A program made the translations under genes and the position numbers. Below are positions 51,675 to 59,229 of a stretch of DNA of 59,229 nt, one piece after another (the stretch's first letter is position 1; each line of letters begins with the position of its first letter). Below the pieces are notes generated by a model, which was not told the DNA's origin, made no database searches, and worked only from the letters and a program-made list of their open reading frames with translations. This DNA is from Chitinophaga pinensis (GTDB lineage: Bacteria > Bacteroidota > Bacteroidia > 2-12-FULL-35-15), in the NCBI GenBank assembly GCA_945885475.1, contig CAMCYR010000016.1, positions 1 to 59,229 on the forward strand, read 5' to 3'.

Positions 51675-54407
51675 ATGAAAACAAAATTCTTCTCTTGCCT
51701 TTTTTTAGGTTCTGTTTTTTTCTTTGCGGGTAAAAATACAATTTCTGCCCAAGGTCAATACCAATGTGGTACGACACAGGCGCATCAACGACTTTATGAA
51801 AAGCACCCCGAGCTGGAAAAAGCTCAAGCAGAGTATAATGCTATTCTTGACGAGCAGATAAAAACTAAAAAAGCAAACAGAACTGCAGAGCAGGTTTATA
51901 TTATTCCTATCGTATTTCATATCATCCACACCAATGGATCTGAGAACATTTCTGATGCGCAAATAAATGATCAGTTAGCAATTTTAAATCGCGACTTCCG
52001 GAAATTAAATGCGGACACTGCAGCAATTGTTGCTCCATACCAAGCGGCGAGTGCAGACACTAAAATTGAATTCCGTTTAGCTCAAATTGATCCAAATGGT
52101 AACTGTACAAATGGTATCGACAGAATTTATTCTCACAAAACAAATCAGGCAAATGACGGATCAAAATTAAACCCATGGCCGCGCTCTAAATACTTGAACG
52201 TATGGGTAATTAAAACAATGGAAAGTGTTGGAACTGCAGGATATGCATATTACCCAAGTGCAACGCATCCATGGTACTTGGAACCATATGATGGTATTAT
52301 TATTATCCACCAATACATTGGTAGTATCGGAACAGGTACTGTTGGTCAATCAAGAGCATTAACGCATGAAATTGGACACTGGTTAAATTTACCTCACACA
52401 TGGGGTTCAACCAATGAGCCAGAAGTAGGTTGTGGAGACGAAGGTGTGAATGATACCCCAATAACGAAGGGTCACCTCTCTTGTGGAAACAGATACGATT
52501 ACACTTGTGACTCAAAGGCATTAACAGCAACTTATTCTTTCGGAGGTGTTACCACAGCTTCAGGAACAACAGATCCTACAGCAAGTCCAGAGGCAGTCGA
52601 TTCATCAATCACCTTCAGCAGTGCAACTGCAAACGGAGTATCTGCAAATTCAGCTACTGCCGGTATGTTTGCATTTTCTGATTGGAGTAATGGTGGATCA
52701 GCAATTGACGGCGATACAACTTATGCATCTTTAACAGGAGCCATCAATACTGCTAAATATTACGAATTTACTGTAAGTCCTGATTTATTTTCGAATGCTT
52801 TATCATTGTCTGCAATTACATTCAATGTTCAACGCAATATGAAAGGTGTAAGAACATTTGCCGTTCGCTCAAGCGCTGATGGTTATGCAAGTAATTTAGT
52901 AGCAACTATTTCTCCTGCAAATCCGAACTTAAGTAGAAGAGCAGGAAATATATTTTTCATTAAGAATGATACAGCTGTTTCGTTGACAGGTAGTAAAATT
53001 ACATTAACCGGCGCTTCATTTACAAATATCAATAATGCTTCCCGTACATTCCGTATTTATGGATGGAATGCTGAAGACAGCACAGGAACTTTTGGTATTG
53101 ATAATGTTTCCTTAACTGGAACGCATGGTGTAATCGAAAACGTTGAGAACTATATGGAATATTCATACTGTTCAAAAATGTACACTTACGATCAAAAAGC
53201 GCGTATGCGTGCTGCATTAGACAATTTCCTTTCAGCTAGAGATAATGTTTGGATCGGTTCTAACTTAGCAGCGACAGGTACAGATGGAAGTGGTACTACA
53301 TGTGTTCCTAAAGTTGATTTCTACGCAAACAAATATATGGTTTGTCCTGGTGGATCTGTAACATTTACTAAAAATGTAATGAATATCACTGCTGGCGTTC
53401 CTACAACCTACGCATGGTCTTTTGATATCGGAACGGGTACACCTACTTTGTCAAGTGCTGCAACTCCAACAATCACGTATAACACTCCGGGCATGTACAA
53501 TGCAACGTTAACTGCAACAAATGCTGGTGGTGTGGGAACGCTAACAAAAAGTATGCTGATTTATGTTACTGATGGATTTGCTCAAGTTTCTAATACTTAT
53601 GTTCAAAATTTCGAAAATTCTACAGAATATTATTCTCATTGGTTTAGTAAAGATCCTGACAACAACTCCAGAACATGGTGGTACACAGGTGCTGCTGGAT
53701 ACAATAGCTCACACAGTGTTGTTATGAATGGCTATTATAATTATGCGTATGATGTGGATGAATTATATTCTCCTTCATACAACCTAACGTATATCGCAAG
53801 TCCCGCGCTTACTTTTAGATGTGCTGCTGCTACAAAGGCAACTTCTGCTGCTGATTTGACCGAAAAGCTGATTGTTTATTCATCTATCGATTGCGGAGCA
53901 ACTTGGCAAACACGTAAAACATTATCAGGTTCAGCATTCATAAATGCTAGTTACCATCCTGAAGAATTTGTTCCTAGCTCTCCGAGTCAATGGGCACTTC
54001 AAACGGTAACGATTCCTGGAACTGTTGCAACAGCAAACACGCGTTTCAAATTTGAATATACTTCAGGAAACGAATCCAACAACATCTATATTGATGATAT
54101 TAATATCACCGGTGTTTTAGGAATTGACAACAGCAGTTTAGCTGATGCAAACGTTTCGATTTATCCTAATCCTGCAAATGAAACAGCAACAGTTTCTTAC
54201 AACCTTGTTAAAAAAGGAAATGTAAAAATTGAATTGATGGATGTTTTAGGTAAAAAAATAATGGAGGCAAACAAAATGAACCAAATGGAAGGTGAGTATA
54301 CTTTCCAGATTTCAAAACAAGATCTAAACTTGTTGAATGGTATTTACTTTGTTAAGTTTTCAATTGATAATACAAGCGTTACTAAGAAATTAGTTATTTC
54401 TGAATAA
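51675..54407 (+). CDS. M43 (pappalysin-like) zinc metalloprotease, T9SS type A cargo, with inserted domain
   Basis: A 910-residue secreted protease. Signal peptide ends near residue 26 (TISAQ). The metzincin site is H231-E-I-G-H235-W-L-N-L-P-H241. The Met-turn segment ENYMEYSYC is at 491-499, but about 200 residues (roughly 282-485) of a Ser/Thr/Asn-rich beta domain (ATANGVSANSATAG, YYEFTVSPD, FAVRSSADGY) separate it from the zinc helix. A PKD-like domain (YAWSFDIGTGTPTLSSA) and a jelly-roll region follow; the end, IYPNPANETATVSY...GIYFVKFS, is a type A T9SS signal. Family function: digestion of extracellular protein. It has a strong terminator. Confidence 0.92.
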   Translation: MKTKFFSCLFLGSVFFFAGKNTISAQGQYQCGTTQAHQRLYEKHPELEKAQAEYNAILDEQIKTKKANRTAEQVYIIPIVFHIIHTNGSENISDAQINDQLAILNRDFRKLNADTAAIVAPYQAASADTKIEFRLAQIDPNGNCTNGIDRIYSHKTNQANDGSKLNPWPRSKYLNVWVIKTMESVGTAGYAYYPSATHPWYLEPYDGIIIIHQYIGSIGTGTVGQSRALTHEIGHWLNLPHTWGSTNEPEVGCGDEGVNDTPITKGHLSCGNRYDYTCDSKALTATYSFGGVTTASGTTDPTASPEAVDSSITFSSATANGVSANSATAGMFAFSDWSNGGSAIDGDTTYASLTGAINTAKYYEFTVSPDLFSNALSLSAITFNVQRNMKGVRTFAVRSSADGYASNLVATISPANPNLSRRAGNIFFIKNDTAVSLTGSKITLTGASFTNINNASRTFRIYGWNAEDSTGTFGIDNVSLTGTHGVIENVENYMEYSYCSKMYTYDQKARMRAALDNFLSARDNVWIGSNLAATGTDGSGTTCVPKVDFYANKYMVCPGGSVTFTKNVMNITAGVPTTYAWSFDIGTGTPTLSSAATPTITYNTPGMYNATLTATNAGGVGTLTKSMLIYVTDGFAQVSNTYVQNFENSTEYYSHWFSKDPDNNSRTWWYTGAAGYNSSHSVVMNGYYNYAYDVDELYSPSYNLTYIASPALTFRCAAATKATSAADLTEKLIVYSSIDCGATWQTRKTLSGSAFINASYHPEEFVPSSPSQWALQTVTIPGTVATANTRFKFEYTSGNESNNIYIDDINITGVLGIDNSSLADANVSIYPNPANETATVSYNLVKKGNVKIELMDVLGKKIMEANKMNQMEGEYTFQISKQDLNLLNGIYFVKFSIDNTSVTKKLVISE

Positions 54408-54423
54408 AAAATTATTTTTAAAT

Positions 54424-54456
54424 AAAAAAAGGGGGCTTGTAGCCCCCTTTTTTTAT
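54424..54456 (+). terminator. strong intrinsic terminator after the M43 protease gene
   Basis: AAAAGGGGGCT (54427-54437) pairs with AGCCCCCTTTT (54441-54451) over a TGT loop, followed by T residues. The A-run before it also gives a T-run on the minus strand, so it may serve the convergent DUF6495 gene too. Confidence 0.95.
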
Positions 54457-54477
54457 TTAAAATAACATACATCGTAC

Positions 54478-54945
54478 TTAATATAAATCTGCGATGGCTT
54501 TAAAAAGTTTATCATCCGTAATATAACAGCCCTTCTCAAGCATTTCAAATAGCTCAATGCCCCTTTCTTTTATATACACTTTCTCTGTTTTAATTATTGA
54601 AATTTCATTCGACTTATTTGCATTCCATTCACTGAATAGATCATCAGACAAGAGATCTATTGAACTATCCTCTTTCATTCGAATTCCATTTAATACGATT
54701 TTATCATCCTCAAAATGAAATATATTCAATTCTTTTTTATCCCGAAATTCTAAAAAAAATATTTTACTCATCACTTTTTCATAAACAAGATCACTAAAAA
54801 CGTCTATCAATTCCTCGGCTTTTTCTTGTTCATTTTTCTTCATTTTATCCCAATCAAGCCCCGTTATTTGCGCTGATGATAGGAATATAATAAACTCATT
54901 TTCGAGTTCCTTTAGTTCGCTGGTTCCTAATCGTTTGTATTTCAT
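54478..54945 (-). CDS. DUF6495 family protein
   Basis: A 155-residue cytosolic protein with no signal or membrane segment. The opening KYKRLGTSELKELENEFIIFL and the central VFSDLVYEKVMSKIFFLEF match the DUF6495 family as I recall it in flavobacteria-like genomes. It is highly charged and mostly helical in appearance. Function unknown; convergent with the M43 gene and divergent from pepT. Confidence 0.65.
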   Translation of the reverse strand: MKYKRLGTSELKELENEFIIFLSSAQITGLDWDKMKKNEQEKAEELIDVFSDLVYEKVMSKIFFLEFRDKKELNIFHFEDDKIVLNGIRMKEDSSIDLLSDDLFSEWNANKSNEISIIKTEKVYIKERGIELFEMLEKGCYITDDKLFKAIADLY

Positions 54946-55067
54946 GTTATAAAGGCATTACTGATTTAATATTAAACAGACATGACTGTCACTAAAATTT
55001 TGAATATTGCCTAAAATTACTGTAATTCGTCATATAATTAACTCCTGTATAAATAAATCCAAAATCA

Positions 55068-56315
55068 ATGACAATCAACCATACCGTAACCGAACGATTT
55101 TTAAAATATGTAAAAATAGATACACAAAGTGATCCGACTTCAGAAACCTGTCCTTCTACTGAAAAACAAAAAGATCTAGGGAAGGTACTTGTTCAGGAAT
55201 TGCTGCAAATGGGAATCTCAGACGCCCATATGGATGAGTATGGTTATGTATATGCAACTATCCCTTCTACCACATCAAAAAAGGTACCTGTAATCTGCTT
55301 TTGTTCTCATATGGATACATCTCCAGATTGCTCCGGCAAAAATGTGAATCCACAAATACAGACGAAATACGATGGGAAAGATATTGTACTGCTAAATGAC
55401 CGTATGCAGGTTATCCGCGTAACTGAACACCCATCCTTATTAAAGCAAATAGGAAACGACATTATTACCACTGACGGCACAACACTTTTGGGTGCAGATA
55501 ATAAGGCTGGTGTTGCAGAAATAATGGATGCAGCAAATCATCTGATGCTCAATCCGGAAATAAAACATGGTGTAATAAAGATCTTATTTACACCCGACGA
55601 AGAAATAGGAAGAGGTGCAGAGAAAGCCGATATAAAAAAATTAGGTGCTGATTATGGCTATACGATTGATGGAGAAGAATTAGGACACATTGAAAACGAA
55701 ACATTTTCTGCTGATGGAGTAACTGTTAATATTCACGGCGTAAGCACACACCCGGGTTTTGCAAAAGACAAAATGGAAAGTGCAATTAAAATTGCAAGCG
55801 AAATTATCGCCTCATTACCAAAAGACAAAATGAGTCCAGAAAGCACAGAAAAAAAAGAACCATTTGTTCATCCGGTAAGTATTTCAGGAGGAATTGAAGA
55901 AACAACGGTCCAATTTATTATCCGTGCTTTTGATGAAGAAAATTTAAAAATACAAGAAACGTATCTGAAGGAATTAACTGAAAAAATAATCGCAAAATAT
56001 CCAAAATCAAGCTTCGATTTTATTGTAAAAGAACAATACAGGAATATGAAGCAAGTGCTCGATAAAAACCCTGAAATTGTTACGAATGCTTTGGAAGCAA
56101 TCAAAAGAGCAGGGATTGAACCTGTATTATCAAGTATCCGGGGCGGTACAGACGGATCGCGCTTTTCATACATGGGACTACCTTGTCCGAATATATTTGC
56201 AGGTGAACATGCATTTCATTCCAAACTCGAATGGGTTTCGATACAGGACATGCAAAAAGCGGTTGCAACGATCGTTCACTTATGCATGATCTGGGAAGAG
56301 AAAAGTACAAATTGA
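55068..56315 (+). CDS. pepT: peptidase T (tripeptide aminopeptidase)
   Basis: A 415-residue cytosolic di-zinc peptidase of the M20 family that removes the N-terminal residue of tripeptides. Metal and catalytic motifs: FCSHMDTSPDCSG near 83 with His and Asp, TTDGTTLLGADNKAGVAEIMD near 140 with the bridging Asp, TPDEEIGRGAEKAD near 178 with the catalytic Glu pair, and the late SIRGGTDGSRFSYMGLPCPN and HSKLEWVS with the last ligands. The lid domain between is intact. Length is normal. Confidence 0.96.
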   Translation: MTINHTVTERFLKYVKIDTQSDPTSETCPSTEKQKDLGKVLVQELLQMGISDAHMDEYGYVYATIPSTTSKKVPVICFCSHMDTSPDCSGKNVNPQIQTKYDGKDIVLLNDRMQVIRVTEHPSLLKQIGNDIITTDGTTLLGADNKAGVAEIMDAANHLMLNPEIKHGVIKILFTPDEEIGRGAEKADIKKLGADYGYTIDGEELGHIENETFSADGVTVNIHGVSTHPGFAKDKMESAIKIASEIIASLPKDKMSPESTEKKEPFVHPVSISGGIEETTVQFIIRAFDEENLKIQETYLKELTEKIIAKYPKSSFDFIVKEQYRNMKQVLDKNPEIVTNALEAIKRAGIEPVLSSIRGGTDGSRFSYMGLPCPNIFAGEHAFHSKLEWVSIQDMQKAVATIVHLCMIWEEKSTN

Positions 56316-56677
56316 TGAGTAGATCTATAAAAAATTACTCGATGAACATACGAAATTTCTATCCTATTTATTATTCTACTATAAATTACTCTTCCATACG
56401 ACGGATATTCAATTTAAATCGTTTTGGAATGAAGTAGCCGATTGAAAATCATTTTCGCTTATCGAAGGGAAACCGCACAGTATATTTTTTTGAATTCAAA
56501 AACAAATTTTGACAATAAAAAGGAGTATTAATTGGCTGAATAATCAAAATTATTCAATTGATATTCAAATACTTGCATATTTTGTTTAACTTTTAATGCA
56601 TTTTGTTAAACAAAAAAGGCGCTTTTGTGTTTTAGAAAGGAATATAAATGCTAAAAAAATTTAAAATTTAAAAAAAC
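56316..56677. promoter_or_regulatory. 362-base intergenic region with clustered inverted repeats
   Basis: No gene is seen here. Two perfect dyads lie in the second half: TGAATAAT (56537-56544) with ATTATTCA (56549-56556), spacer CAAA; and TTTGTTTAAC (56581-56590) with GTTAAACAAA (56605-56614), spacer 14. They lie 60-140 bases before the DUF4397 gene and neither has a proper U-run, so regulator binding or an mRNA leader structure is more likely than termination. Confidence 0.4.
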
Positions 56678-58381
56678 ATGAAAAAAACTTTATCTAAACT
56701 TCTAGCTTTAGCTGGAATAGTTCTTACAGCAACAGTATATGGGCAAACGGCTCGTGTACAAGTAATCCACAACTGTGCCGATGCAGCAGCGTCAACAGTT
56801 GATGTTTGGGTTAATGACATCTTATTGATTGATAACTTTAACTTTAGAACAGCATCCAAATTTATTGATGCACCATCAGGTGTACCCCTAATAATTGGTA
56901 TTGCTCCTTCAACTAGCACAGATTCTTCCGCATCTTTAAGAAGATTTCCTGTAACATTGGCGCCTAGTGCTACATATGTAGTTGTTGCAAACGGAATTAT
57001 AAGTGCAACAGGATACTCACCTGCACCAGCATTTAATCTCGATGTATATGCAATGGGACGCGAAGAGGCTTCTATCGCAGGAAATACAGATGTTTTGGTA
57101 GTACATGGCTCAACTGATGCACCAATTGTGGATGTAGAAGTTCCAGGAGCTGGAACAGTGGTAAATGATTTAGCTTATGGCACATTTAATCCATATTTAG
57201 AACTAGCAAATGCAAATTACACACTGAATGTAACTGATCAAACCGGATCAACTGTTGTGGCTTCTTACCAAGCTCCATTACAATCATTGGGTTTAGCCGA
57301 TTCTGCATTAGTAGTTGTAGCATCAGGATTTCTTAATCCTGCAGCAAACAGTGGTAGTTCAAATACATTTGGTTTGTGGGTTGCCTTGCCTGAGGGAGGA
57401 AATTTAATTCCTTTACCATCTTCTACAGCACGTGTACAAGTTATTCATAATAGTGCAGATGCTGCAGCAGCAACTGTAGATGTTTATCTAGGATCGTCAT
57501 TATTGATTGACAACTTTGCATTCAGAACTGCTTCTCCTTTCATTGATGCACCTGCTGAAACTATTCAAACAATATACATTGCTCCGTCTACAAGTACGAG
57601 TTACACAGCGGCAATAGATTCATTTGCTGTTACATTAGCAGCAAACGAGAAGTATATAGTTGTAGCGAATGGAATAGTAAGTGCCATCGGTTATTCACCA
57701 GCTCCTGCTTTTGATTTAGATATTTATGCAACAGCACGTGAAGCTGCAGCGCTTACAACAAATACAGATATCTTGGTAGTGCATGGCTCTACAGATGCTC
57801 CAATTGTAGACGTTGAAGTGGGTGGTGGAACAGTAGTGAACGACATCGCTTATGGAAATTTCCAAGGTTATCTGGCAGTTCCAACTTCTGATCTAGTTTT
57901 AGATGTTACTGACGCAAGTGGTTCAACAGTTGTAGCAAGCTATTCAGCACCTCTTTCAACATTATTATTGCAAGGAAAGGCGATTACAGTAGTTGCTTCT
58001 GGGTTTTTAGATCCAACGGCTAATAGCAATAGTGCAAATACATTCGGTTTATGGGTTGCATTAAATACTGGTGGAAATTTAATTCCTTTGAGTACAGCAA
58101 CATCAATTGATGAAAACAATAACATTTCTTCTTTGAACGCTTTTCCAAATCCAGTAAATGAGCAATTAAACTTGAACATGAACTTTTCGTCTAGCTCAAA
58201 AGTTAATATTGAAGTATATGACTTAACAGGTAAATTGGTTAAATCAAAAGACTTAGGCAATATTACCATGGGTGAATTTACAGCACAACTTGACCTTTCA
58301 ACTTTAACGAATGGCATGTACAACATTTCTATTATTTCTGATACTAATAGAAAAAACATCCGAGTAAGTGTAATTCACTAA
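56678..58381 (+). CDS. DUF4397 repeat protein with T9SS type A sorting domain
   Basis: A 567-residue secreted protein. Signal peptide residues 1-23 (ending ATVYGQ). Two copies of a unit of about 225 residues, each made of DUF4397-like halves: TARVQVIHNCADAAASTVDV opens the first and TARVQVIHNSADAAAATVDV the second, and both halves share NTDxLVVHGSTDAPIVDVEV and NTFGLWVAL. The C-terminus, NAFPNPVNEQLNLNMNF...YDLTGKLVKSKDLG...GMYNISI, is a type A signal. No catalytic motif is seen; surface structural or adhesin role is likely. Its own terminator follows. Confidence 0.88.
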   Translation: MKKTLSKLLALAGIVLTATVYGQTARVQVIHNCADAAASTVDVWVNDILLIDNFNFRTASKFIDAPSGVPLIIGIAPSTSTDSSASLRRFPVTLAPSATYVVVANGIISATGYSPAPAFNLDVYAMGREEASIAGNTDVLVVHGSTDAPIVDVEVPGAGTVVNDLAYGTFNPYLELANANYTLNVTDQTGSTVVASYQAPLQSLGLADSALVVVASGFLNPAANSGSSNTFGLWVALPEGGNLIPLPSSTARVQVIHNSADAAAATVDVYLGSSLLIDNFAFRTASPFIDAPAETIQTIYIAPSTSTSYTAAIDSFAVTLAANEKYIVVANGIVSAIGYSPAPAFDLDIYATAREAAALTTNTDILVVHGSTDAPIVDVEVGGGTVVNDIAYGNFQGYLAVPTSDLVLDVTDASGSTVVASYSAPLSTLLLQGKAITVVASGFLDPTANSNSANTFGLWVALNTGGNLIPLSTATSIDENNNISSLNAFPNPVNEQLNLNMNFSSSSKVNIEVYDLTGKLVKSKDLGNITMGEFTAQLDLSTLTNGMYNISIISDTNRKNIRVSVIH

Positions 58382-58419
58382 TTGAAACTACTCCTATTCT
58401 AAATAATTAGTTTTAAAAT

Positions 58420-58457
58420 AAAAAGACCTCGAAGAAAATAGCCTTCGAGGTCTTTTT
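58420..58457 (+). terminator. intrinsic terminator after the DUF4397 gene
   Basis: AAAAGACCTCGAAG pairs with CTTCGAGGTCTTTT over an 8-base loop (AAAATAGC), followed by more T residues on the plus strand. Confidence 0.92.
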
Positions 58458-58700
58458 ATTTTATAATTGACACAAGAAACAATTACTCACGTTTAAATTT
58501 AATTTATACGTTTAAAAATAAAGTGCTGTATTTTTTATAAAAAGATGCTATCTGAATTGAAGAATAGTATTTCATTTTAACTCCTGCCTTAAATCGACAG
58601 TATAAATTGAACTAAATTTAATAAAAGATAAGAAGTGTTTCCAATAAACCCTAATAAACCCTGCACGAATAGTAACATAGAAACAAAAACAAACAATTAA

Positions 58701-58740
58701 AAATAAAAAAGTCCCGCAAAATTGCGGGACTTTTTTATTT
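58701..58740. terminator. bidirectional terminator before HU, 19-pair palindrome
   Basis: Arms at 58701-58719 and 58722-58740 are perfectly complementary, with core GTCCCGCAA/TTGCGGGAC and A-rich/T-rich flanks; only AA separates them. It ends HU transcription on the minus strand and backs up the plus-strand terminator. Confidence 0.9.
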
Positions 58741-58754
58741 TTCAGAAACAAAAA

Positions 58755-59030
58755 TTATTTGTTTACTGTTTTTGCTAAGTCAGTTCCAGCTTTAAATTTA
58801 GCTACTTTTTTAGCAGCAATTTTAATAGTTTTTCCTGTTTGTGGATTACGACCGTTTCTTGCAGCTCTTTTAGAAACTGAGAAAGATCCGAATCCTACCA
58901 ATGCAACTCTGTCACCTTTTTTAAGTGCTTTTGTTGTAGCGTTAACGAATGCTTCTAATGCTCTTCCAGCATCAGCTTTTGTTAATTTTGTTTCTGCAGC
59001 AATTGCATCAACTAATTCAGCTTTGTTCAT
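58755..59030 (-). CDS. hup: HU family nucleoid DNA-binding protein
   Basis: A 91-residue histone-like protein that bends and compacts DNA as a dimer. Sequence shows [20 protein letters not shown] at the start, the [20 protein letters not shown] arm region near residue 46, with Pro at the arm tip, and a basic tail ending KTVNK. Start 59030 is chosen because it gives the standard HU N-terminus; the frame upstream (21 codons) contains the promoter. Confidence 0.97.
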   Translation of the reverse strand: MNKAELVDAIAAETKLTKADAGRALEAFVNATTKALKKGDRVALVGFGSFSVSKRAARNGRNPQTGKTIKIAAKKVAKFKAGTDLAKTVNK

Positions 59031-59068
59031 TTTGTTTTGTTTTTGGGTTAAACATAATTTGATTGTAA

Positions 59069-59076
59069 CGAATATA
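59069..59076 (-). promoter_or_regulatory. -7 box of HU
   Basis: TATATTCG on the minus strand, one base from consensus, 38 bases before ATG 59030. Confidence 0.4.
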
Positions 59077-59188
59077 AAACAGAAAACATACACAAGGCAA
59101 GTTTTAGGACTGAAAATTAGTGAAATTGTTCAAAAATGGGCTTTTTGTTAATAAACAGATCCGAAACTATCCTTTTATCAGGGCTTAC

Positions 59189-59229
59189 ATGCCTGAACTG
59201 CACGAAAAACTATATTTTTACAGTAAAAT
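59189..59229 (+). CDS. possible start of the adjacent divergent gene (mutY in related genomes), partial
   Basis: ATG at 59189 opens a frame (MPELHEKLYFYSK) that runs off the right edge. In many Bacteroidota the gene divergent from HU is mutY, the A/G-specific adenine glycosylase that is followed by ssb and gld genes, and this short start would suit it. Only 13 codons are visible, so this is a guess from context. Confidence 0.25.
   Translation, partial: MPELHEKLYFYSK

Larger units (their letters stand above)
58382..58754. other. 373-base convergent gap with two terminators and no gene
   Basis: Apart from the terminator after the DUF4397 gene and the palindrome before HU, the AT-rich stretch 58460-58700 shows no open frame with a plausible start and no RNA fold that I recognise. 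Confidence 0.6.

Noticed and set aside
58759-59151. 130-codon plus-strand open frame
   Set aside because: Antisense to HU; the Ala/Phe/Ser-rich translation looks like a reversed HU gene, not a protein.

Overview
This AT-rich 59 kb window is chromosomal DNA from a member of the Bacteroidota, probably class Bacteroidia near Flavobacteriales or Sphingobacteriales. The evidence is consistent across the window: many promoters carry a TAnnTTTG -7 box and Shine-Dalgarno sites are mostly absent; several secreted proteins end in type IX secretion (T9SS) type A or type B sorting domains; porX (T9SS response regulator with a PglZ domain), a fused lpxC-fabZ gene and DUF5723-OmpA and DUF6495 proteins are present. 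No integrase, transposase, CRISPR array, rRNA or tRNA was seen. The only recognised RNA gene is ssrA (tmRNA).

Layout: 1-1.2 kb, a partial DUF4143-type AAA ATPase next to the 3' end of ssrA. 1.3-5.1 kb, two T9SS cargo proteins. 5.2-10.3 kb, a MATE exporter, the shikimate pair aroB-aroA and a proline dehydrogenase. 10.3-14.4 kb, a lipoprotein/barrel-like pseudogene with two in-frame amber stops, an MbnP-like protein with its di-heme MbnH-like partner, and a YHYH-domain T9SS cargo. 14.5-18.3 kb, a minus-strand block: DUF4258 protein, alanine dehydrogenase, tsaE and porX. 18.4-24.6 kb, an HD hydrolase, lpxC-fabZ, lpxA, a lone ABC ATPase, efp and an LpxD-like acyltransferase. 24.7-25.9 kb, a GAF-SpoIIE phosphatase. 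26.0-33.1 kb, a polysaccharide cluster (Wzy/WaaL-like polymerase or ligase, two Wzz-like proteins, a Wzx-like flippase, FkbM methyltransferase, GT4 glycosyltransferase) followed by rnhB. 33.8-41.1 kb, a DUF3352-like/beta-propeller protein, a DUF5723-TSP3-OmpA protein, a truncated gene, a lipoprotein and an MBL-fold hydrolase. 41.1-48.4 kb, a secreted protein, a Rieske ferredoxin, purC, phoH, a SAM hydroxide adenosyltransferase, an ABM monooxygenase, an ABC-F ATPase and a rhomboid protease. 48.5-59.2 kb, a small membrane protein with a TonB-dependent receptor, an M43 metalloprotease with an inserted domain, a DUF6495 protein, pepT, a duplicated DUF4397 T9SS cargo, HU, and possibly the first codons of mutY.

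Most of the window is housekeeping or envelope biology. Several modules are envelope-related and may act together: the lipid A genes, the polysaccharide cluster, the T9SS cargo with PorX, and the DUF3352-like/OmpA pair. I saw no clear defence system or mobile element. The best leads are the MbnP-MbnH oxidative maturation pair, the amber-interrupted gene upstream of it, promoters set so close to the start codon that leaderless transcripts are expected, a near-symmetrical promoter shared by porX and the HD hydrolase, the missing canonical lpxD next to lpxC, and the domain inserted inside the M43 protease catalytic fold. All family assignments come from reading the translated sequence; no database search was run.
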